A stretch of 64,000 nt of DNA, from positions 992,001 to 1,056,000 of the forward strand of contig JAQFVV010012490.1 of the NCBI GenBank assembly GCA_028023455.1, given 5' to 3'. The position numbers were made by a program, and so were the translations under genes. Origin of the DNA: Epiperipatus broadwayi (lineage: Eukaryota > Onychophora > Udeonychophora > Euonychophora > Peripatidae). Under the pieces are notes generated by a model. It made no database searches. It was given only the letters and a program-made list of their open reading frames with translations, and was not told where the DNA came from. Positions 12,723-23,737 of this stretch are shown piece after piece. Position 1 is the stretch's first letter. Every line of letters begins with the position of its first letter.

Positions 12723-13865
12723 CACTCAAAGGTAAAGTAAAAAACAAGGATTTCATTTGAACTAATCTAAATTAAATATACAAATAATATAATGAACATG
12801 AAAGATCATGAGCAGCACTAACTACAAGTTCACCAGTAGTACACTAAAGCAATAACCATTCATCATCATGAACAATCAATAAAAAAATTAACAGTCAGTT
12901 TTATGACTGGATTTGAAATGGCTCTACTACAGACCAGGTTAATTATTCAGCCTTTGCCAGCTTGAAACAGATTATTTAAACAATAATTTGGATGCACAAA
13001 CTTAAATTCTAATTAATAAGAATATAACAAAAAGTAATCCTGGGATATTAAAACATGCTGATCATCATCAATGCTCTGGCTACTTAGTACCATTAATATA
13101 CTTGCCAACTATAAACTTAATTTCTAAAAAATAATTAAAATTAAATGTAGTGCATGGACTTTAAAGGATATCCTCTTTGCAGCATCCAGCATTAGAAAAG
13201 TAATGAATCATAATCACCTGGATGTCCATAAATACTAAATATAAACTGCTCTTATACAAAAGACCATCATGCATGAATCCAGCACAGTGAAGAAAAGCTC
13301 TATAATTGTTACTGTGAGCAAGAGATATAAGACAAAAATATAATATTCTAAAACTATTTTAAAATTGAATAAGTTCACTGGAACATTAACAATAAAATAA
13401 CAATTTATTAATAACAATTAAAATGAAATTAAGGTCTGCAGAATATGCTATAAATATAAATTTGGCATTTTGCTTTTAATTAATACAATAAGCTATCATA
13501 TTGTGATTTACAAATACCTTATATGTTTACATAAAACATACCTAAACACAAACACACAAACATGAGGTATAATAATTTATGAACATATTTGAATTGTCAT
13601 AAACCTATAAATGAAATTCATTTTCATAATACATAATTAATGACAGATTTAACATATATGTGTGTGTACATGAAAATGTGTACACACACTGGTGTTTATA
13701 TAAAAAATAAACCTAATAAACCATATATTTTCTCAATATACAATTAATTCCATGTTGAAAAACATAAAATTTTCATGTATGTGAATGTATATAAAAATAG
13801 ACAGTATGCATCAAAGTTATTAATTAATTCAATATTTCTAATGGTAAAAAAATCTTTTTACTTCT
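12723..13865. other. AT-rich stretch with no recognisable feature
   Basis: Short TG/CA runs near 13660-13690 and no open frame with recognisable protein content. Confidence 0.45.
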
Positions 13866-13876
13866 TATATATATAT

Positions 13877-13919
<43 letters not shown>
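13866..13919. repeat. TA microsatellite, insertion target of the Gypsy element
   Basis: Near-perfect run of alternating T and A (with an AATA interruption) directly before the left LTR. The same TA run resumes at 26391 after the right LTR, so the element landed inside one microsatellite. ATAT on both sides is compatible with a 4 bp target duplication, but the low complexity prevents proof. Confidence 0.9.
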
Positions 13920-13922
<3 letters not shown>

Positions 13923-16460
13923 AACCTCTGCCTTCTTCACTTATTCACTTTATTAGATTTATAAATGCCCAGGAACCAATGCTATACATGATAGAATAGA
14001 ATTTATAACTGTAATTGCTTTTTAAACTTATTTAAAAGATTCTTATATTGTAATTATTCCATGGCTTAGCTCAGTTGAGGTTATAGGATATGGTATTCAT
14101 ATAGGATAAAAATGTGTATAAACAATAATTCTGTAATGTTAATTTAAATATGTTCTAAGCATCTATTCAATAATAAAACTGTTGCAAAATTGACAATTAT
14201 TACATTTATTACAGTATAGACAATGATGAGGATTGGGTACCTTTTTATCCACATCACCACCTATTCTAAGCAAAGTAGAATATATTATTAGCACTGTAAT
14301 ATAGAGATTTATCATCTCCAGATAGATTAAATAAATTGACTTCTACTGGCAAATCTATATATCTTATTGCTAAATTATGTTGACCATATGTGTGTGTGGA
14401 AATGGACAATCGGACGTATATAATCAAGCAATTCATATGGGCTATTAATTCAATAAAACATTTATTAAAAATAAAAGACAAAATAAATAATAAATAAAAT
14501 AAAAATATTATTTTATGCACCTGGCTCACCAATTACATTTCTCTTATAGTAAAACCAAAATTGACTAATATTTAACATATGAATCATATATTTTCGAATA
14601 TGTGCATTTTTATAACATTGTAAGTATAATGTATTTCTAAAACATACTTTTATTAGCTTATTTATAAAATACATAGTGCAACAAATTAATCATTTTTTAT
14701 ACATATTATAAAAATGTATAAAACACTTATCTGTTATAATCAGTGTAAATCATCTAACATTAACTATACAAAAAAATGAAGAAAGGCAGGGGAAAACAAT
14801 AACCAAACACTTACACCTATATATGTGAGGGTTAAATAATATCTGCAAACTCAAACTAAATAATATAATCATCCCTCAACCATTTCTACCTCCAAATACA
14901 CTCAATATACTTCCTACATAAATGAACTTATAACAGACAAGGTTTTAATTCTTTATTTTTTTTAAATAAACTCCACTAATGAAATTAAAGCCAAATAAAT
15001 ACAATTTTTTTTAAAAATAATAATTTATAGCATCACGCACACACTCGAATATATAATCACCTATAATATGATTTCTAGATCATACAAAATAATAGATTAT
15101 CATATTATAATAATATGAAGTTACATTGTTTTTTTTTAAAAAAAGAAAAAAAAATTGATTATACATTTATTATAAGCAATAATGAAAAAATACTTATCAA
15201 TATCCAATCATTACATGTTAAGTTTTTTTAAAAATTTGAAAGTTAAAAGAAACATACATATCAATTTCAAAGACAACAGTAAATTATAACATTAAAAAAA
15301 TGTCTATCCGATTGTTAAAGCATAATTTGTTAAGAATGACAATAGTTTTTTTATCCTAGAATTCTGTGACAGGCATTATAACATTTGCATGCATTGGAAT
15401 TATTTTATTATATATGCATGAATAGCAAAGTTATACAGTATAAAATTATCCTCTTGATATAAGATTAAATGGATAAACTCTTTCATTTTAAATTTTATTT
15501 TGCAGAATATTGATAGAAAATTCTTAAAATTGAAAACACACATCAAGCATTTAATTATAGCGTTTAATAAGAAAATTTTAGCTAGCTTTATTTTAAACAA
15601 TTTTGTCATTCTGATATTAATTATTTTTGGTAATACTTTAAAATAAATCATAATTACTTAGCTTACATAACATCCAGGCATTTTAAAAGTAGTGAACATG
15701 GATCATCACTTGACAGAAACTTGGAGCTGGCTTCCCTTTGGGATTTTATCTCTTCATTTTTATATTATTTCAGTAGTATCCACAGTTATATTATTAGAAT
15801 CCTCGTGATGTTTATTTATTTATTCTAATACTCTTAGAGAGTTATTGACTCTTTTAAGCTTTATTTTTTTATAACTTCTTCCTTGGAATTTTTTTTTATA
15901 CTTTCTTTCAAGTTTTAAACTTTCTGTCTCTCCCCACTCACACCCTCTGTTTTTTTTGACAATCAACTTTGGAAGTGTGCCAGAATTTTTACTTATAAAA
16001 TTTTAACAATACAATATTTGAATGGAATAAAACAATAATAAAAAAATTATTAAATATTAAATATTAATTTAGAAATGTTATTCACTAATATACAAATAAT
16101 CTTTATCATTTTTAAATATAAGATTATGAACAATACATAATTAGTAAATAATAAATAAAATATAGAAAAGAAAATTCTAATTAATAATATATCTATGTTT
16201 CTGCTTATTATGACATGTAAATTTTTCTACTACATACAAATGTCCCTGAGATTGTTCATCCTCCTCTTCTACTACCAAACATATATAATCCAAAACTCTA
16301 CCAATCAGTACACCCAAATAAAGTTTTAATTTTTTTAAATCCTAATTTTAACTAGCAAATTACATCACAATTCATTTTTCTCAGATAACTATCTTTAACC
16401 ATTGTTAACACAAATGTGAACTTCCCACATTTCTTCCTGGTGCCAACCTTGAAGGTCACA
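13920..16460 (-). repeat. 3' LTR of the Gypsy element (left copy)
   Basis: 2541 bp direct repeat with TG...CA ends, aligned along its length with 23738-26390 with scattered substitutions and small indels. It lacks the inverted duplication found in the right copy near 24.0-24.1 kb. The small open frames within it (14266-14532, 15400-15651) have counterparts in the other LTR, but their composition is that of AT-rich non-coding DNA. Confidence 0.95.
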
Positions 16461-16480
16461 GTCCTTCCCCCTTATAAAAG
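16461..16480 (-). promoter_or_regulatory. Polypurine tract for plus-strand DNA priming
   Basis: Immediately inside the 3' LTR, the minus strand reads AAGGGGGAAGGAC directly before TGTGACC, the LTR start. A purine-rich tract at this spot is where plus-strand synthesis starts in LTR elements. Its position supports the LTR boundary and orientation. Confidence 0.8.
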
Positions 16481-16696
16481 AAAAATGAATTGGATAACAA
16501 CAATCACTATTAATAGCACATCAAATTTTACTCTCAGATTATTCCACAATTAGAAAATTATCTTGGTTAAATAAACATAAAACAATAAAACATTTAATGC
16601 TTTTACAAACACATGTTTATATTACATTTTCGCAACATTAAATAAGCAAAAAAAAAACAAACTAAATTCTATATTGAACAATATGTATATTTTTTA

Positions 16697-17947
16697 TTAA
16701 TCATGTCTTGCAGGATACGGAATCAAACTGCGAGCATTATAGGTTCCTCGTATTCCTTCAGGAATAGAGACTAAAAATGCATTTTCTCCCACCTGTTTCA
16801 TTATCTCATAGGGACCTTCATAGAGATTAAGAAATTTCCAGAAAGTGTGTTTCTTAAGGTTACTAACATGAGTTCTGATCATTACACGATCATGAATTTT
16901 AAAATAATGAGAACCAGCTCTATGATGGCGATTATGCTTATCACCCATCTTTTTAAGATTGGCTCGAGCTAGTTTCAAATCGTGTGAGACATCAATGTTC
17001 TCTTCAACAGGAGGCAAGGGGTTTTAATTAATAAGGGTTCCACTTTACCAAAATGTAAACGAATTGGTGACATTTTTGTGGATTCATTAATTGTAACATA
17101 AACATAATGTATAATCTGTGGCAATTGATGCACCCATTGCCTGTGGTCTCCACCTACAAACACCCAGAATAATCAAATGAGTTCTCGCATGATCCTTTCT
17201 CTAGGATTGGACTGTGGGTTGCATATGGAACACATGATGTGCTGAATATTTTTCTTTCGACACCATTTTTTCCAATAGTACGAAATAAAAGCGGTGGCAT
17301 GATCAGTGAGAATAGAGGTAGGCTTACCTACTACAATAAACTGTGATGTCTCCAGGTGTTTCACGACATTCTTGGCATCAGCCTTTGGGACTGTAAAAGC
17401 TGAAACAAATTTTGAGAATACATCATAAGTTACAAGAATAAACTTTTGGCAGTTAAAAGGAGGAAGGGGCCCATAAAAGTCCAGGGCTAGTAATTCATTC
17501 AGTTGATTAGGCAAAATGGAGTGTAGGGTTCCCACATAGGTTTTGTTCTGGCATTTAGTCTTTAAGCAGATCTCACAATCCTTCAATCTAGTCATGATAC
17601 GTTCCATCATGTTCTAGAAGTAAAAAGGTTCTTTGATAATTGGCTGTATTTTTTGTACCCCAAAATGACCATAATGACAATGAACATAATATATTAATTT
17701 GTCCACTAAGCATGCTGGAATCATTACCCTCCATGAATCACCCTCAGTCTCATCTAATTTTCTCAGTAAAATCCCCATCATTCATTTTGTACTTAGCCTT
17801 AACCCTTTCAACATATCTTTTCCTTCCATTCATATTGGCAGAGTTTACAAACACACCAATTATTCTCTTTAATTCATTGTTCTGTACTTGTAATGTTGGT
17901 AAATCCTTATAACTCTTAGTTATTTCATCCTCCAGTAAGGCAGTCAA
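16697..17947 (-). pseudogene. Gypsy integrase (broken into several frames)
   Basis: Read on the minus strand: an upstream linker (17750-17947); an N-terminal HHCC zinc-binding region (HYGHFG near 17670, CEICLKTK near 17580); the catalytic core (17173-17610) with LALDFYGPLPPF (first Asp), ILTDHATAF (second Asp) and NPQSNPRERIM (Glu), so the DDE triad is present; then WVHQLPQIIHYV (16975-17163) and a C-terminal domain (16697-17017) with FWKFLNLYEGPYEI and GTYNARSLIPY. Stops near 17610 and 17170 and a frame change near 17000 break the chain. Integrase joins element DNA to the host chromosome. The C-terminal GTYNAR motif recurs in the integrase remnant at 61.5 kb, linking the two families. Confidence 0.85.
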
Positions 17948-18012
17948 ATTACAAATAATATTTTCAGTACATGGATTCTGATGTTATAATAATGGGATGG
18001 TGACTTAAGATG

Positions 18013-19302
18013 TCAGCAAGTGTTATTACAGCCAGAATAATAAATGATCTGATAAGAAAACTGCTGAAGGTATAAGCTCCAATGAATCAGCCTGTCATTA
18101 TGTAAGTAGCTTCTATTTAAGAACTCTAGACTTCTATGGTCTGATAACACAGTTACTTGAGATCCCAATAGGACATGCCTCAGTTTTTGGAACCCCCAGA
18201 CAATGGCCAGAGCCTCCTGTTCAGTCATAGGGTAGTTTAGTTCTGGTCCTTTCAAGTGTCCGCTCAAAAAATAAAGAACCTGTGGTTTCCCATCATTATC
18301 TAATTGGTATAGGATGACCCCTAGTCCAAACCCACTACTGTCAGTTTGAAGGTAAAATGCCTTCTGAAAGTCTGGATATGCAAGTATAACGTGAAGTTCT
18401 CCATCATGGTCTTTATTCCAAATCCAGGGCTCAGATTTCTTTAATAATATAGATAAATGGAGGGTATCATAAGAAAAATTCTTGTAAAAACGATGGTAAT
18501 AATTACACAGTCCCAAAAACGACCTCAAGTGTTTTTTAGATTTAGATGTAGAAAATTGTTGAATTGCAGATATTTTATTGGGATGAGGTTTTATTCCCTG
18601 ACTATTAATTACATGGCCAAGGAAAGATATTTCTCCAGCCACTAGGGTGCATTTCTCAAGATTGACCTTAATGTTATGAAGTGACCATTCTGAAAAAAAT
18701 AAATTCAAGTGTTCCAAATGTTGGGTTAGATCATCCAATGCGATAACAATGTCATCGATGTAGATGACTATCACTTCTTTGAGTTTCTGAGAAAATATTG
18801 CATTCAAACATCTGATCAGGCCAAATGGCATCCTCTGAAACATATACGAATGGCCTTGATGACGAAAAGCCATATATTGCTGATCCTCGAGATGTAATGG
18901 AATCTGCCAATAGCTTGCAGTTAGATCAAATGTTGAAAGTGACTCTCCTTCCCTGAAACCCAAGCAACAATTCTTGTACTGCCATTGGAATATCACATTC
19001 AGGTATACTATGTTTATTAAGGGTACATGCATCCAAGCATACTTGAAAAGAACAATATTTCTTTTTCACCACAATGAGAGGATTTACATATGGTGAATGG
19101 CCAATCTTAATAATTTCCCAATTGAGCATCCTTTGGATCTGTCATTGGACCTCTGTCTGGTATTGGTGCTGGATAGGATAGGTGCATTGTTGGAAAGGTT
19201 CATTGTCCTTGAGCTTGATCCTATGAATATATTCCTTGATAATGCCGGGTACTTTAGAAAAGATAAATTTATACTGAAGTAACAATTGAAAGAAAGGTTC
19301 AT
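18013..19302 (-). pseudogene. Gypsy reverse transcriptase and RNase H (one main frameshift)
   Basis: The RT N-terminus is in one frame (18926-19129: MLNWEIIKIGHSPYVNP, then VKKK) and the rest in another (18013-19032), with the shift near 18945. The second frame holds STFDLTASYWQIPL (motif A Asp), MPFGLIRCLNAIFS, the catalytic YIDDIVIA, FLGHVI and LRSFLGLCNYYHRFYKNF. RNase H follows with LQTDSSGFGLGVILYQ, TEQEALAIVWGFQK and LSDHRSLEFL. RT copies element RNA into DNA and RNase H removes the RNA strand. Catalytic residues are intact, so the damage is mainly the frameshift and later stops. Confidence 0.9.
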
Positions 19303-19429
19303 AGTATTATCCTATGATACCAGAACTGTTTAACTTCATCTTTATATTTACATCAACTGATGTCTCCAGCATAGCTATCAATTGACTACCCTGACTAATG
19401 AAATCTCCTATGAGAGGGCAAATCTCCTC

Positions 19430-19921
19430 TCAGCACATAAAAGTGTGGTTACCATAATTAATTGAACAGTGATTAAGGGTTATGAACTCTGAGCCGATTA
19501 TGACCTCATGAACCAGTCCAGGTATGATCAAGAATACGTGCATAAGCTCTAAGTTATTAATCATAACAGTAATGAAAATCTGTTTATTTGTCAACTTTAC
19601 CTTTCTTCCATTTGCAAGGGTTACTTGAAGAGATTTAAGTGGTAAGGTAGGAATTGAATGGTCAACCTGCATAACTTTCACATACATTTCATCTGAAATT
19701 ACAGAAGCTTGGCTACCAGAATCGACCAAAGCATCCACAACTAACCCCAAAATGGTAATCCTAATTATTGGACAGCTATATGAAATGGGAGATTCAAGCA
19801 AACCTTCATATTCCCAGTGCTCAACATCAAAGTCAAGATTGTTAATTAACCAGCCTATGGTGTTCCCCAAATCTCTATGAATAGGGCCCCAATGTGAGGA
19901 ACTTACCATTGAGGTCCTCAT
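19430..19921 (-). CDS. Gypsy aspartic protease
   Basis: A 163-codon frame containing ALVDSGSQASVIS, the DSG active-site motif of retroviral-type aspartic proteases, flanked by hydrophobic strands and followed by LANGRKVKL, the flap-side TxNG-like segment, and HEVIIGSEFI, the conserved I-I-G motif. The protease would cut the polyprotein. Its ATG overlaps the gag stop codon by one base (TAATG), so translation could continue by termination-reinitiation or -1 shifting. It ends about 130 bp before the RT region, so the pro-pol connection is broken or shifted. Confidence 0.85.
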   Translation of the reverse strand: MRTSMVSSSHWGPIHRDLGNTIGWLINNLDFDVEHWEYEGLLESPISYSCPIIRITILGLVVDALVDSGSQASVISDEMYVKVMQVDHSIPTLPLKSLQVTLANGRKVKLTNKQIFITVMINNLELMHVFLIIPGLVHEVIIGSEFITLNHCSINYGNHTFMC

Positions 19922-20712
19922 TAGTTTAATGCTTCAGGTTTCTTGATAGTGGTTTCATCCCTTTTAAGGATTCTTATCCCACTTGTGGATGGTATATTAC
20001 CATCATATTTCCTCCCCATATGTAGGTGAGGATGATAGTATGGCCTGCCCTGAATTTGAGGCCCACCCCTATATCTACTCTTACTTTGCATATCTCTACC
20101 TTGATTCCACCATGGCCTATCTATGATACTAATGCTATTCACATTTGTACTATGTTCTTTATTAATCTTGGCCCTAGCATCTCCTCCCCGATCACTAATC
20201 TCCATCGAGTCTAAAACATTAATTACTTCTTCAACTGTTTGTCGGTCCGATGCTATCAGGACTTGTTCAACATGTCTCAGCATATTATGGCGCAATATCC
20301 TAACTATTTGTTGTTCAGATAAAGGGTATGCAGTAAGAGTTCTCAATTTGACAATTTTCTTTCTAAAAAATTGAGTATAACTACCCTTCATATGATTATA
20401 CCTTTCCTGCGAGACTTGATACCTCAAGTTGTCTTGCTTATCTTCCCCCCAAAAACTATCTATTAATAGGTATTTAAAATCCCCATAATTATGTCGCCTC
20501 TCAAATAATGACTGCCACCAATCCTTGGATGAAGAGTATAGATGATTGCTAGCAATAGCAATCTTTTCCTCTTCCGATAAGGGGCATAATGCAAACAACT
20601 CCTCTAAGTTCTGCAGAAACTCATGTGGATTTTCCATGTGATCTCTTTTAAAAGGTTTAACAGACAAAAATTTAAGGGCCATGGAATCCTGTGAATCCTT
20701 CCCATAATTCAT
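19921..20712 (-). CDS. Gypsy Gag capsid-type protein, no zinc knuckle
   Basis: 263 codons. Residues about 20-130 match the retrotransposon Gag fold: FLSVKPFKRDHMENPHEFL, LEELFALCPLSEEEKIAIA, then DWWQSLFERR and a helical region with SEQQIVRILRHNML. The C-terminus (about 205-245) is rich in Arg, Gly, Tyr and Pro instead of carrying the CX2CX4HX4C knuckle usual in many Gag proteins. Gag packages the RNA in virus-like particles. It may once have been fused to the upstream coiled-coil frame, because a degraded stretch joins the two. Confidence 0.8.
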   Translation of the reverse strand: MNYGKDSQDSMALKFLSVKPFKRDHMENPHEFLQNLEELFALCPLSEEEKIAIASNHLYSSSKDWWQSLFERRHNYGDFKYLLIDSFWGEDKQDNLRYQVSQERYNHMKGSYTQFFRKKIVKLRTLTAYPLSEQQIVRILRHNMLRHVEQVLIASDRQTVEEVINVLDSMEISDRGGDARAKINKEHSTNVNSISIIDRPWWNQGRDMQSKSRYRGGPQIQGRPYYHPHLHMGRKYDGNIPSTSGIRILKRDETTIKKPEALN

Positions 20713-21326
20713 TTTTTCTCTATTTAAACCTAAATTCTTTGGATATGCCTTATTAAGCCTAGGATCTTTTAATAACTCCTCGGAACAATGGTGTGTCAGG
20801 TAACAACAAACCCCTTTAACCTCAGTAACATCTGTTTTCCTAATCTCTGGAATTCCTATTTCTATCTTTGTATTCGAATTATTTTTTCTTGCATAAAATT
20901 TTCTAATTTTAATTGGTGATTCTATAACTCACAATTAAACTCGTTTCTAAGCTTCTCTTCAACCTTGTCTGAAATACCTTGTTTACCTATATCACTTCTT
21001 ACACTATCTACCTCTTTTCTTAAATTTTGACATTTTTCATCCATTTCAACTAGCTTTAGCCCCATGGCTCATACAACTTCTTCTCCTATTGTCAAACTAT
21101 CTATTTTTTTAACCATTTGAACAACCTGATCATTTATGTTTTGATCAACACTATACTGGCCTTGAGTTTTTAAAATATTGTCATTAACTTTATTTTGACA
21201 CCTTTCCACAACTTGTTTAATGACCCTGAATTCTTCCTAAAATTGTTCAAATTTCTGTTGAATATACTCAAATTCCTTATCTTTTACCATGCTTTCGGTT
21301 TTACTAAAATTTTCTTTAATCTCCTC
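20713..21326 (-). pseudogene. Degraded connector between the coiled-coil ORF and gag
   Basis: No long open frame, but scattered minus-strand reading is still lysine- and leucine-rich, and a segment close to gag reads PDTPLFRGVI. I infer that the coiled-coil frame and gag were originally one longer coding region that has collected stops. The alternative is untranslated spacer. Confidence 0.4.
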
Positions 21327-21890
21327 TCAAAGTTGCGACACTGAACTACAACTTTCTAATTTTATTTGATGCAACTGAGTATAGACATTTATCTCTACAG
21401 TTTCTAATTTGGATGCTTGATCTTTAGTAGTGTCTTTGACCTCCTTCATCTCTGATACTTGAATTTCTATTTTCTCCTCCAAAATTTGCATCTGCCTAAT
21501 TGTATTAGCTCTTATTTTTACCATTTCTGACTTCATTTCTGAAACTTCCAATTTTATTTCTGCCATCCTCTCCTCTGATTTATCTTGATTCAATTTTATT
21601 TCTTTTAGTTCTGACTTCAATTCTACAAACATCTTTTCTGACTTTTCTTTATCTTCTACTCGTCCAGACTTTAGTTCTTTTAATTCTGATTTTAATTCTA
21701 CTAACATCTCTTTTGCATTTTCTCTATCTTCTACTCGATCAGACTTTAGTTCCCTTAGTTCTGTTAATATATCTCTTAACAACATCGACATATCACCATC
21801 TAGAGTTTGAGGAATAGTATCTCTCATCCTATTAGACTCTCCATATGACATATCTATAGCTTCATTTCCTGATTCAAGATCAAGGGACAT
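21327..21890 (-). CDS. Coiled-coil N-terminal Gag-like ORF of the Gypsy element
   Basis: 187 codons, strongly charged. After a short acidic leader it has repeats of the type LVELKSELKELKSGRVEDKE and FVELKSELKEIK, with hydrophobic residues at heptad spacing (roughly residues 35-175), so a long parallel coiled coil is predicted. It is the first open frame after the PBS in this element. Long coiled coils at the start of Gag occur in some invertebrate Gypsy lineages; they probably drive particle assembly. This ORF ends at a stop (SVSQL) before the gag domain. Confidence 0.7.
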   Translation of the reverse strand: MSLDLESGNEAIDMSYGESNRMRDTIPQTLDGDMSMLLRDILTELRELKSDRVEDRENAKEMLVELKSELKELKSGRVEDKEKSEKMFVELKSELKEIKLNQDKSEERMAEIKLEVSEMKSEMVKIRANTIRQMQILEEKIEIQVSEMKEVKDTTKDQASKLETVEINVYTQLHQIKLESCSSVSQL

Positions 21891-23737
21891 GGCAACAATG
21901 TCTGGAGATGGTGTCTCTTGAGACCCAAACTATCATATAAGCTAAACTCTTCCATTTTTAAAATCTCTTAAAATTTATTAATATTACTTAAAGAGAATAA
22001 GGTTTACCAGCTCCAACCTCCACCAAACCAATGATTCAAATTCACCATCATTATCTAAACCTCATTATCTAAACCACATAAAATTTCCACAATTTTATTT
22101 TACCATATAATGTTTGATTTTCCACACACACATAGATAAGAAGACACTAAGTTTTAACTAGATAACATTAATCTAAACATAGCTGGAATTATAAATTAAA
22201 TTTTACATGATCCACTATAGTTACACCAATTCAAATTATTGATAAAATACCAAAACAATTTAAACATGTTCATTTATTTTTATGCTGTGTTGGGTGCATT
22301 CAAATATTATAACCAGCATTTATAACCCCAAAAAAAATTTTTTATAACCAAAATAAAATTAATGATGACATGCATTTATTATGACAACTAATATACAATT
22401 TTTACTTAAATTTGGTAGATGCTAACCTTTGCATAAGAATATAGAAAATAGCCTTTTAAAAATGAGCTATATATTCAAGTTGTATACTCATCCATTCTTC
22501 TAAAGATCCAACAGATACTGACAGCCAAAATAATAATTAGCAGTTCACAATTTTGAGATAGATAGAAGAATTCCATCACTGTTCTTAAGACAGACAATGT
22601 TCCATGAACACTCTGATGATCGTCCCCCACTTTAGTCACTTTAAGCTACTACAACCCATAATATTTTACTACAAACACAATGCCCTGCTTACATCCAAGT
22701 CTTAGGGGCTATTTATAAAATATTGTCTTGCTCATCTTTGGGAGTCTTAGAGACAAATATTACATATATATTGGAAAGAACTATGCCTTGCTCTCTCTGG
22801 AGTCTTAGAGGCAAAATCATGGCAGGACTACTGTTAACTGCTTCATGATAACTAACAACTGATATCATAATTTGGGTTAGAGCAGTGAATAAGAACAATC
22901 AGTCACCAGTGACATGAATACACCATATACTTAAGACAATAACAAAAACTCTCCATCCATCATCAAAACTTGCAATACAACCAACAAAACTCCAACAATC
23001 AAGCATTCTATTTAACCTCCAAAATTATAGACTTTCTATAACAGCAATGTTCCAAATATGAACAAGATTACTTTATAATTTAACACCATCAATAATTCAA
23101 TGCTTATCTGGCAGTAATGCTATATTTCATTAACAAGCAAAATATCAAAAAAAAAAAAAAATAATGCTATCAACTTTAACATTTACTATAAGTTGTGATA
23201 TTTATATAGCTCTAAAATTGAAATTAAGCTGTTTCATGGCTGTATTTATTTATTTCACATAAAAAAATGTTTTTTTAAAACTATACATCTGACATTGGCT
23301 TATTTCAAACACTAATTGGCTTATTCCAAATCTTAGTTAATGCTCCATTTACTCCTAGTTCCATTTTATCAAACATTTCTATAAATCTTCCAGATTGATA
23401 TAAAAAAAATCCTTGAATAAAAAAACTGCCAACTTGATTCTATTTTGGAACCAATTTTGCAATAACTGTATATTTAAAACAGGAATAAAGTAATTCTAAT
23501 GGCACTGGATTGATTTCTTTAATCACTCTTATTTCTCATCTCAGGTATATGACAATATATATTATGTCTTAGTTGGGGGTCTATTTAACCCAATTAAGCC
23601 AACAAAAAAAATAAACAATCTACAGGATATGATATTTAATTAATCAAGATCCTATGATTGGACAGCCATTTAAACCCTTGGCAGCTGTGGCCTCTATATA
23701 TATTGAGCCATCCATGTTGGTCACCACTTACCCACCC
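21891..23737 (-). other. Gypsy 5' leader between primer-binding site and first ORF
   Basis: About 1.85 kb of interior without a credible coding frame, between the 5' LTR and the coiled-coil ORF. It presumably holds the RNA leader and packaging sequences. A minus-strand frame at 22713-22898 shows no known domain. A direct repeat is visible around 22730-22810 (GTCTTAGAG with CTTGCTC). Confidence 0.5.
23709..23726 (-). promoter_or_regulatory. Primer-binding site of the Gypsy element
   Basis: The minus strand reads TGGTGACCAACATGGATGG starting 11 bases inside the 5' LTR. TGGTGACC is complementary to the GGTCACCA 3' end of a tRNA such as tRNA-Trp. The match weakens after the first eight bases, so the primer identity is tentative. 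Minus-strand cDNA synthesis would start here. Confidence 0.55.

Noticed and set aside
14266-14532. Open frame with a near-identical copy at 24184-24399
   Set aside because: Identity is explained by the two LTRs; composition is AT-driven and no protein family is suggested.
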